From an uncultured Rhodobacterales bacterium (GTDB taxonomy: Bacteria; Pseudomonadota; Alphaproteobacteria; Rhodobacterales; Rhodobacteraceae): a DNA stretch of 5,171 bases. Positions 1-5,171 of this stretch are shown one piece after another (position 1 is the first letter of the stretch; each line of letters opens with the position of its first letter). The notes under the pieces are model-generated. The model saw only the letters and a list, made by a program, of their open reading frames with translations, ran no database searches and was not told the DNA's origin. A program made the position numbers and the translations under genes. Location of the stretch: NCBI GenBank assembly GCA_937901055.1, contig CALCGO010000050.1, positions 1-5,171 of the forward strand, given 5' to 3'.

Positions 1-1
1 C

Positions 2-1009
2 TTGACAGCCGATGCGCCTGATTTAGCCAACTGGTACGCGGGTAACCGCATGTTGCCATTCGTAAACGCAGGCCTGTTCGCACCTGTTGACGATGTGTGG
101 GAAGAAAATGGTTTGAACGACTCACTGGCTTCGGCCGCTGGTTCGATGACCATCGATGGCCACAAATGGGGCGTACCGTACACGTACTATCAATGGGGCG
201 TTTATTATCGCAAAGATATTTTTGCGGATCTAGGCATCGAAGTTCCAACTAACTGGGACGAGTTTCTGGCTGCAGGTGCAACACTTAATGCAAACGGCGT
301 TACACCAATCACAATCGGTTCCAAATATCTTTGGACTGCTGGCGGTGTGTTCGATTACCTGAACCTTCGTACTAACGGTTACGATTTCCACATGGCGCTT
401 ACCAAAGGTGAAATTGCATGGACAGATGACCGCGTTCGGGCAACGATGGCTAACTGGCTTGAGTTGATCGAAAGTGATTTCTTCCTTGAGAACCATGCTG
501 CATACAGCTGGCAGGAAGCTTTGCCACCGATGGTCCGTGGCGAAGCTGCCATGTACATTATGGGTAACTTTGCGGTTGCACCACTTCGTGAAGCTGGCCT
601 GACTGATGACCAACTTGGGTTCTTCCAGTTCCCTGAAATCACAGCGGGCATCGACCTTGCTGAAGATGCACCAACTGACACAGTGCATTTGACTGCGAAT
701 GCGAAAAACCCCGTTGATGCGAAGCGCTTCTTGGCGTACCTCGCTCGTGCTGATGTGCAGACTGCAATCAACGCCGAACTTGGTCAGTTGCCTGTCAACT
801 CTGGTTCTACCGTTGCTGACGATGTGTTTTTGCAGGCTGGTTTCGAAATGCTGTCTGGTACTAGTGGTATCGCACAGTTCTTTGACCGTGATGCACCAGC
901 AGAGATGGCCAAAGCAGGCATGGAGGGTTTCCAGGAATTCATGGTTAAACCTGATCGTCTAGACGCGATCTTAGATCGACTCGAAAAAGTACGCCAACGC
1001 GTTTACTAA
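2..1009 (+). CDS. ABC transporter sugar-binding protein (CUT1 type), 5'-truncated
   Basis: This is the periplasmic solute-binding subunit of a carbohydrate ABC importer; it would capture the sugar and deliver it to the two permeases encoded just downstream. The frame is open from the left edge, and the first codon visible (TTG at 2) is almost certainly an internal leucine rather than a start. The 335 visible residues begin near a WYAGNRM segment that normally lies about 80-100 residues into proteins of roughly 410-430 residues, so the signal peptide and first lobe strands are missing. Seen directly: an aromatic-rich strand GVPYTYYQWGVYYRKD (57-72 of the visible part), the typical 'PTNWDEFLAA' segment (82-91), and the family hallmark GEAAMYIMGNF (180-190). 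Tryptophans and tyrosines in these stretches are candidates for stacking against sugar rings. The ligand cannot be read from the sequence; an alpha-galactoside is inferred from the downstream melA. Class is confident, ligand is not. Confidence 0.93.
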   Translation: MTADAPDLANWYAGNRMLPFVNAGLFAPVDDVWEENGLNDSLASAAGSMTIDGHKWGVPYTYYQWGVYYRKDIFADLGIEVPTNWDEFLAAGATLNANGVTPITIGSKYLWTAGGVFDYLNLRTNGYDFHMALTKGEIAWTDDRVRATMANWLELIESDFFLENHAAYSWQEALPPMVRGEAAMYIMGNFAVAPLREAGLTDDQLGFFQFPEITAGIDLAEDAPTDTVHLTANAKNPVDAKRFLAYLARADVQTAINAELGQLPVNSGSTVADDVFLQAGFEMLSGTSGIAQFFDRDAPAEMAKAGMEGFQEFMVKPDRLDAILDRLEKVRQRVY

Positions 1010-1034
1010 AGAACACTAAGGGCCAGTTCTTTAG
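1006..1034 (+). promoter_or_regulatory. Hairpin 1 at the end of the binding-protein gene
   Basis: CTAAAGAAC (1006-1014) and GTTCTTTAG (1026-1034) form a perfect 9-bp stem with an 11-nt loop. The stem includes the TAA stop codon at 1007-1009, so it can only form in the message after the terminating ribosome leaves. It is A/T-rich and has no following run of T. A role in protecting the 3' end of the binding-protein message is an inference. Confidence 0.5.
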
Positions 1035-1038
1035 GATC

Positions 1039-1067
1039 GGCACCTCCCGCAAATTGCGGGGGGTGTC
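1039..1067 (+). promoter_or_regulatory. Hairpin 2, GC-rich, between binding-protein and permease genes
   Basis: The arms CACCTCCCGC (1041-1050) and GCGGGGGGTG (1056-1065) pair over 10 bp with one G-U, around an AATTT-type 5-nt loop (AAATT). Two more pairs (G1040-T1066, G1039-C1067) extend it to 12 bp. It is followed by ACATTCAATAT, not a T tract, so it is not a classical intrinsic terminator. Stable hairpins between a binding-protein gene and its permease genes commonly stop 3'-exonucleases or cause partial termination, which raises binding-protein output relative to permeases; that role is inferred here from position. Confidence 0.65.
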
Positions 1068-1088
1068 ACATTCAATATAGTACCACTC

Positions 1089-1093
1089 GGGAG
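1089..1093 (+). promoter_or_regulatory. Ribosome binding site of the first permease gene
   Basis: GGGAG at 1089-1093 lies 6 bases before the ATG at 1100. It is a good Shine-Dalgarno match and supports that start. It follows hairpin 2 by about 20 bases, so initiation here can be independent of translation of the binding-protein gene. Confidence 0.75.
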
Positions 1094-1099
1094 AGAAGA

Positions 1100-1996
1100 A
1101 TGTCATCGATTGCGAAATACTGGAAAGCAAATCAGATACGCCTCGCCCCTTGGGTGTTCCTGGCGCCCGGAATTTTTATGTTCCTGATGTATGTAATTTT
1201 CCCGATATTCCAATCGGCCAGTCTGTCGTTTTATAAATGGGATGGTCTTGGTGAAAAAGAATACATCGGTCTTCAGAATTACGTAGAACTAATGGACGAC
1301 GAGGCGTTTTATACCTCGCTCAAAAACAATGTTATTTGGCTGGTATTATATATGCTGGCAATCCCGAGCGGACTGTTTGTTGCGCTATTTTTAAACCAGA
1401 CCGTGCGCGGTATTCGCATTTACAAATCATTGTTCTTTTTCCCTTTTGTGATTTCACAGGTCGTTGTTGGTCTGGTTTTTACTTGGTTTTACGATCCAAG
1501 CTTTGGATTACTGAATGTTGTCATCACTTCCTTCGGTTTTGAACCAATTGCTGTATTGGCCGACGAGCGTTTCGTAACATACGGCATTATCGCTGCTGGT
1601 CTTTGGCCTCAAACAGCATACTGCATGATCTTATACTTGACGGGATTAAACTCCGTTGATCCTGAACAGATCGAGGCCGCGCGACTCGACAATGCCAAGG
1701 GTTGGAGGATGCTGTGGTACGTGATCTTGCCGCAGCTTAAACCTGCAACATTCATATCGATCGTTGTTACGGTGATTGGCGCGTTACGGTCCTTTGACCT
1801 TATATCGATAATGACGGACGGCGGCCCGTGGGGTTCAAGCCGCGTGCTTGCGTTCTATATGTACGAAAAAGCGTTCTCGGAGTACGGGTTCCGCATGGGG
1901 TATGGCGCGGCTATTGCCGTTGTGTTGCTCGCCATCATGTTAGTCTACATTTCGGGAGTTCTTTACAAAATGTACCGCGACGAAAAGGGGCTATAA
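1100..1996 (+). CDS. Sugar ABC transporter permease, MalF type (CUT1 family)
   Basis: This 298-residue inner-membrane protein is one half of the translocation channel of a carbohydrate importer. Hydrophobic segments suggest six helices at about residues 16-38, 78-98, 109-131, 160-181, 216-236 and 268-290, the usual count for this family; MalF of E. coli has extra N-terminal helices and a large periplasmic loop that are absent here. The cytoplasmic EAA loop that contacts the ATPase is at 192-211: it begins EAARLD and ends VILP. The usual glycine at position 7 of that motif is an asparagine (N198), although G201 follows. A C-terminal segment with DGGPWGSSRVLAFYMYEKAF (240-259) is typical of MalF-like partners. 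The ATG at 1100 has a good ribosome site. The stop is one base before the next permease, so the two subunits should be made together. Substrate is inferred only from neighbours. Confidence 0.95.
   Translation: MSSIAKYWKANQIRLAPWVFLAPGIFMFLMYVIFPIFQSASLSFYKWDGLGEKEYIGLQNYVELMDDEAFYTSLKNNVIWLVLYMLAIPSGLFVALFLNQTVRGIRIYKSLFFFPFVISQVVVGLVFTWFYDPSFGLLNVVITSFGFEPIAVLADERFVTYGIIAAGLWPQTAYCMILYLTGLNSVDPEQIEAARLDNAKGWRMLWYVILPQLKPATFISIVVTVIGALRSFDLISIMTDGGPWGSSRVLAFYMYEKAFSEYGFRMGYGAAIAVVLLAIMLVYISGVLYKMYRDEKGL
1986..1990 (+). promoter_or_regulatory. Ribosome binding site of the second permease gene
   Basis: AGGGG at 1986-1990, inside the last codons of the first permease, lies 7 bases before the ATG at 1998. 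With only one base between stop and start, ribosomes finishing the upstream gene can reinitiate here. Confidence 0.7.
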
Positions 1997-1997
1997 G

Positions 1998-2846
1998 ATG
2001 TTTCCTAGACCAATAGAAAAATCGTCGACAACAGTACGAAACCTTTACAAAGCTGCATTGCCCTTCGCGTTGATAATTTGGCTTTTACCACTGATCGCGG
2101 TTGCATTAACATCTATCCGCTCCGCGGGTGATTTAACGTCCGGCAATTATTGGGGTTGGCCGACATCGTTTAATATGATCGAGAATTACACGGCCGTATT
2201 CACCAACTCGCCTATCGCGAAATATATTTTGAACAGCTTCAAGGTTACGATCCCAACCGTCATAGGCGTAATCGTCTTGTCCAGCATGACCGGCTTTGCA
2301 CTGGGCGTCTACAAATTCAAAGCAAACTTGTTTGTATTTTTCTTGTTCGTTGCCGGAAATTTCGTGCCGTTTCAGATCTTGATGATCCCGGTACGGGAGC
2401 TGACTTTGAACCTTGGCGTATACAATACCACGACGGGTCTTGTCCTATTCCACGTTGCTTTTCAAACGGGTTTCGCGACGCTGTTCATGCGCAATTTCAT
2501 CAAGGCGTTACCATATGAGTTGATCGAGGCAGCACGGGTTGAGGGGGTCTCCGAGTTTCGAATATTCTGGTACGTGGTCTTGCCGCTAATGAGGCCTGCA
2601 ATGGCAGCATTGTCGGTGCTGATATTTACCTTCATTTGGAATGACTATTTCTGGGCAACGGTGCTTACACAAGGCGCAGATACGCAGCCTGTTACCGCCG
2701 GACTTTATTCGTTGAACGGCCAGTGGGTTGCGGCATGGCATCTTGTTTCAGCTGGTTCGATCGTTGCTGCGATGCCACCGGTAATCATGTTCTTCCTGAT
2801 GCAAAAACACTTCATCGCGGGTTTGACACTCGGCGCGGTAAAATGA
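1998..2846 (+). CDS. Sugar ABC transporter permease, MalG type (CUT1 family)
   Basis: This 282-residue protein is the second channel subunit and partner of the preceding permease. Length and order match MalG-like proteins. Hydrophobic segments appear near residues 20-40, 82-104, 109-131, 142-163, 200-222 and 249-268. The EAA loop for ATPase docking is at 177-196 (EAARVEG, ending VVLP) and, unlike that of its partner, keeps the conserved glycine (G183). The C terminus, with QKHFIAGLTLGAVK (269-282), is the standard MalG-type ending in which 'F-x-x-G-L-T-x-G-A-V-K' is strongly conserved. The start is fixed by the AGGGG site and by the 1-bp distance from the upstream stop. No ATPase gene follows; it must be encoded elsewhere or be shared with other importers. 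The transported sugar is inferred to be an alpha-galactoside because melA follows 8 bp later. Confidence 0.95.
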   Translation: MFPRPIEKSSTTVRNLYKAALPFALIIWLLPLIAVALTSIRSAGDLTSGNYWGWPTSFNMIENYTAVFTNSPIAKYILNSFKVTIPTVIGVIVLSSMTGFALGVYKFKANLFVFFLFVAGNFVPFQILMIPVRELTLNLGVYNTTTGLVLFHVAFQTGFATLFMRNFIKALPYELIEAARVEGVSEFRIFWYVVLPLMRPAMAALSVLIFTFIWNDYFWATVLTQGADTQPVTAGLYSLNGQWVAAWHLVSAGSIVAAMPPVIMFFLMQKHFIAGLTLGAVK

Positions 2847-2849
2847 GGG
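2845..2849 (+). promoter_or_regulatory. Ribosome binding site deciding the melA start
   Basis: GAGGG at 2845-2849 overlaps the permease stop codon (2844-2846) and lies 5 bases before the ATG at 2855. An in-frame ATG at 2843 overlaps the stop as ATGA but has only a weak upstream purine stretch and would add four residues (MRAN) not expected before the nucleotide-binding strand. The site therefore favours 2855. Confidence 0.65.
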
Positions 2850-2854
2850 CTAAC

Positions 2855-4228
2855 ATGACGAAGAAAATAACATTCATAGGTGCTGGATCCACCATTTTTA
2901 TGAAGAACATCATCGGTGATGCGCTTCATTATCCAGCCCTTTCCGACGCACAATTTGCGTTGATGGATATCGACGATATCCGATTGGAAGAATCTGCTCT
3001 GGTGGCGCGGAAAATGATTTCGTCAATGAATGTGGACGCAAAAGTTTCCACGTACACGGATCAACGAGCGGCGCTTGAAGGTGCGGATTTTGTAGTCGTC
3101 GCGTTCCAAATCGGCGGGTATGACCCCTGCACAATTACCGACTTTGACATCCCGAAAAACTACGGTTTGCGCCAAACTATTGCCGACACGCTTGGCGTTG
3201 GCGGCATCATGCGCGGACTACGGACTGTGCCGCACTTGTGGAAAATATGCGACGATATGCTTGAGGTTTGCCCAGACGCATTGATGTTGCAGTACGTTAA
3301 CCCAATGGCGATCAATATTTGGGCAATTGCGGCGAAATATCCGACGATTAAACAAGTCGGTTTGTGTCACTCGGTTCAAGGCACAGCCAAAGAATTGGCG
3401 GGAGATCTTGGTGTTGATCTTGCGAATATGCGTTATCGCTCGGCCGGCATTAATCACATGGCGTATTACCTAAACCTTGAAGAGCGCCTGCCAGATGGAA
3501 GTTACCGCGATTTGTATCCGGTGTTGAAAGAAGGGTACGCGTCCGGGGAACTAGTTCCAAAAACCAACCCGTACTCGCCTAGATGTCCAAACTTGGTGCG
3601 ATACGAAATGATGACGCGTATAGGGTATTTCGTTACCGAAAGCTCAGAGCATTTCGCCGAGTACACACCTTATTTCATAAAGAATGGTCGAGAAGATATA
3701 ATCGAGCGTTTCGGAATTCCTCTGGATGAATACCCCAAGCGCTGTGTCGAGCAGATTGCAGATTGGAAATCTCAGGCGGAAGAATTCCGTACGGCTGATC
3801 AAATCGTGGTTCAGCAATCACACGAATACGCCGCGACCATCATGAATGCGGTCGCAACGGATACCAGTGCCGTTATTTACGGCAATATTGCAAATCACGG
3901 ATACATCCCGCAACTGCCCGAAGGCTGCGCTGTCGAAGTACCTTGTCTGGTCGATGCCAATGGCATTCAGCCAACAGTGGTAAATGACATTCCTCCGCAG
4001 TTGATCGCATTGATGCGAACAAATATTAATGTTCAGGAACTTACCGTTACTGCACTTTTAAACGAAGACATTGATAACGTATACCACGCAGCCATGCTTG
4101 ACCCGCACACCGCGGCAGAGCTTGACCTTGACCAAATTTGGGCGATGGTTAGTGAGTTGATAAGCGCACATGGTGATTGGTTGCCTGAATGGGCGCAAAA
4201 AGCAAACTCGCGGAAAGAAAGAGTATGA
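2855..4228 (+). CDS. melA: Alpha-galactosidase, glycoside hydrolase family 4 (MelA)
   Basis: This cytoplasmic enzyme would release galactose from alpha-galactosides such as melibiose or galactosyl-glycerols (EC 3.2.1.22). GH4 enzymes use bound NAD+ and a divalent metal, usually Mn2+, in an oxidation-elimination-reduction cycle rather than the usual two-acid mechanism. The 457 residues match the family's usual length (about 450). Seen: the Rossmann strand with GAGST (9-13), VNPMA (148-152), the CHSVQ signature (171-175) that separates alpha-galactosidases from GH4 alpha-glucosidases and 6-phospho-glycosidases, and GINHMA (198-203). C171 and H201 are the expected metal ligands. Long stretches agree with E. 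coli MelA as I remember it, including FVVVAFQIGGY (79-89), TESSEHFAEYTP (261-272) and the end region HGDWLP (439-444). No signal peptide is visible, so the substrate must be imported whole, which fits the adjoining importer. The stop overlaps the next start by 4 bp. Confidence 0.96.
   Translation: MTKKITFIGAGSTIFMKNIIGDALHYPALSDAQFALMDIDDIRLEESALVARKMISSMNVDAKVSTYTDQRAALEGADFVVVAFQIGGYDPCTITDFDIPKNYGLRQTIADTLGVGGIMRGLRTVPHLWKICDDMLEVCPDALMLQYVNPMAINIWAIAAKYPTIKQVGLCHSVQGTAKELAGDLGVDLANMRYRSAGINHMAYYLNLEERLPDGSYRDLYPVLKEGYASGELVPKTNPYSPRCPNLVRYEMMTRIGYFVTESSEHFAEYTPYFIKNGREDIIERFGIPLDEYPKRCVEQIADWKSQAEEFRTADQIVVQQSHEYAATIMNAVATDTSAVIYGNIANHGYIPQLPEGCAVEVPCLVDANGIQPTVVNDIPPQLIALMRTNINVQELTVTALLNEDIDNVYHAAMLDPHTAAELDLDQIWAMVSELISAHGDWLPEWAQKANSRKERV
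4212..4217 (+). promoter_or_regulatory. Weak ribosome binding site before the dehydratase gene
   Basis: GGAAAG at 4212-4217, followed by more purines to 4223, lies about 7 bases before the ATG at 4225. It is a moderate Shine-Dalgarno match. The ATGA stop/start overlap (4225-4228) suggests that translation depends mainly on ribosomes coming from melA. Confidence 0.5.
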
Positions 4229-5171
4229 CTGACAAGACAAACCGCCGCTCGCAAAACTGGTACGGGAAACTGGACAAAGATGGATTTATTCATCGTAGCT
4301 GGATGAAGAATCAGGGCTTTCCGGACCACGCATTTGATGGGCGCCCGATCATCGGGATTTGCAATACCTGGTCCGAACTTACGCCTTGTAACTCCGGTCT
4401 GCGAACACTTGCCGAGGGTGTGAAACGCGGTGTTTGGGAGGCCGGTGGTTTTCCAGTGGAGTTCCCGGTCATGTCGCTTGGCGAAACACAGATGAAACCG
4501 ACTGCAATGCTGTTTCGCAACCTGTTGGCAATGGACGTTGAGGAAAGCATTCGCGCTTACGGCATTGACGGAGTTGTGCTTTTGGGTGGGTGTGACAAGA
4601 CGACTCCGGGTCAGTTGATGGGCGCAGCGAGCGTCGATTTACCGACTATCGTTGTTTCATCTGGTCCGATGTTGAATGGCAAGTTCAAAGGTAAGGATAT
4701 AGGGTCGGGAACCGATGTATGGCGCTTTTCCGAAGATGTTCGCGCTGGCGAGATGACGCTGCAAGATTTCATGGCAGCAGAATCCGGCATGAGCCGATCT
4801 GCCGGTGTATGTATGACGATGGGCACGGCCTCCACTATGGCGAGTTTAGTTGAGGCAATGGGCTTAAGTCTGCCCACAAACGCCGCACTTCCAGCGGTTG
4901 ATGCACGGCGTATGGCCTTGGCGCACCTAACTGGACAACGCATTGTCGAGATGGTCGACGAAGACCTGAAGCTCTCCAAAGTGTTAACTAAAGCGAATTT
5001 CGAAAACGCCATTTTGGCGAATGCTGCGGTGGGCGGATCAACCAATGCTGTGGTGCATTTGTTAGCGTTGGCTGGTCGTGCGGAAGTTGATCTGACGCTT
5101 AAGGATTTCGAAATCGGTGGGGAAATCCCACTGTTAGTCAACTGTATGCCGTCCGGCAAATACTTGATGGA
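4225..5171 (+). CDS. IlvD/EDD-family sugar-acid dehydratase (L-arabinonate/D-galactonate type), 3'-truncated
   Basis: The frame opens at ATG 4225 and runs to the right edge without a stop; 315 residues of an expected ~580 are visible. It belongs to the iron-sulfur dehydratases that remove water from sugar acids to give 2-keto-3-deoxy acids. Seen: ICNTWSELTPCN (45-56), GGCDKTTPG (121-129) and MSRSAGVCMTMGTASTM (189-205). C55, C123 and C196 are the expected [2Fe-2S] ligands; E87, D124 and K125 are the expected Mg2+ site, with K125 the lysine that is carbamylated in this family. The CNTWSELTPCN motif and the text around GSGTDVW (160-166) match pentonate/hexonate dehydratases and not the branched-chain amino acid enzyme IlvD, which has a different sequence here. 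Known Rhizobium relatives accept L-arabinonate, D-galactonate and D-fuconate. Placement straight after melA points to D-galactonate, forming 2-keto-3-deoxygalactonate; this substrate choice is inference. The C-terminal part with the catalytic serine is outside the window. Confidence 0.93.
   Translation, partial: MTDKTNRRSQNWYGKLDKDGFIHRSWMKNQGFPDHAFDGRPIIGICNTWSELTPCNSGLRTLAEGVKRGVWEAGGFPVEFPVMSLGETQMKPTAMLFRNLLAMDVEESIRAYGIDGVVLLGGCDKTTPGQLMGAASVDLPTIVVSSGPMLNGKFKGKDIGSGTDVWRFSEDVRAGEMTLQDFMAAESGMSRSAGVCMTMGTASTMASLVEAMGLSLPTNAALPAVDARRMALAHLTGQRIVEMVDEDLKLSKVLTKANFENAILANAAVGGSTNAVVHLLALAGRAEVDLTLKDFEIGGEIPLLVNCMPSGKYLM

Noticed and set aside
2..4. TTG at the left edge as the true start of the binding-protein gene.
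   Set aside because: The protein begins mid-domain with no signal peptide and is about 80-100 residues shorter than its family; the frame continues out of the window.
230..771. Two overlapping minus-strand open frames opposite the binding-protein gene.
   Set aside because: They lie fully within a well-supported gene and show no recognisable domain, ribosome site or protein-like pattern.
965..977. Small CGATC-TTA-GATCG inverted repeat near the end of the binding-protein gene.
   Set aside because: Only 5-bp arms inside coding sequence; easily expected by chance.
1039..1080. Hairpin 2 as a Rho-independent terminator ending the binding-protein transcript.
   Set aside because: The stem is strong but is followed by ACATTCAATAT instead of a T run, and the downstream genes have no obvious promoter of their own.
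2723..2854. A melA start at the ATG at 2723 (or at 2843), which would lengthen the N terminus.
   Set aside because: The 2723 start would overlap the permease by over 120 bp and add 44 residues absent from MelA. The 2843 start has a poorer ribosome site than 2855.
4611..5159. A 182-codon open frame on the minus strand.
   Set aside because: It lies wholly opposite the dehydratase, whose plus-strand translation has all family motifs; its own translation is rich in Ser/Ala/Pro and resembles no known family to me.
4225..5171. The dehydratase as IlvD (dihydroxy-acid dehydratase of branched-chain amino acid synthesis) or Edd (6-phosphogluconate dehydratase).
   Set aside because: The CNTWSELTPCN and GGCDKTTPG motifs and the operon context match the sugar-acid dehydratases; IlvD and Edd have different residues around the first cysteine region.

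Overview
The window is a stretch of one plus-strand catabolic operon with coding sequence over almost its whole length. G+C is roughly 50% by eye. The protein sequences look like those of an alphaproteobacterium, and a marine Rhodobacterales (Roseobacter-type) host would fit. That placement rests on protein style and operon make-up only; no rRNA or other marker gene is present.

Layout, left to right: (1) 2-1009, the C-terminal ~335 residues of an ABC sugar-binding protein whose start lies upstream of the window; (2) 1010-1099, the only real intergenic gap, which carries two adjacent perfect or near-perfect hairpins; (3) 1100-1996 and 1998-2846, a MalF-type and a MalG-type inner-membrane permease (CUT1 carbohydrate uptake family), one base apart; (4) 2855-4228, a family GH4 alpha-galactosidase very like Escherichia coli MelA; (5) 4225 to the right edge, the N-terminal ~315 residues of an iron-sulfur IlvD/EDD-family sugar-acid dehydratase of the L-arabinonate/D-galactonate dehydratase type. 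From the first permease onward the genes are separated by 1 bp, 8 bp and a 4-bp ATGA overlap, so they are almost certainly cotranscribed and translationally coupled.

Together they suggest this scheme: the binding protein captures an alpha-galactoside in the periplasm, the two permeases (with an ATPase encoded elsewhere) import it intact, and cytoplasmic MelA hydrolyses it to free galactose. The galactose is then oxidised (dehydrogenase and lactonase not in the window) to galactonate, which the dehydratase converts to 2-keto-3-deoxygalactonate. This is the oxidative (De Ley-Doudoroff) galactose route rather than the Leloir route. The enzyme classes are well supported; the dehydratase's exact substrate and the transported sugar are inferences. 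Missing from the window, and expected nearby, are the ABC ATPase, a regulator, a galactose dehydrogenase/lactonase and a KDGal kinase/aldolase. No RNA gene, mobile element, CRISPR array or frameshift was seen, and I found no clearly novel system.
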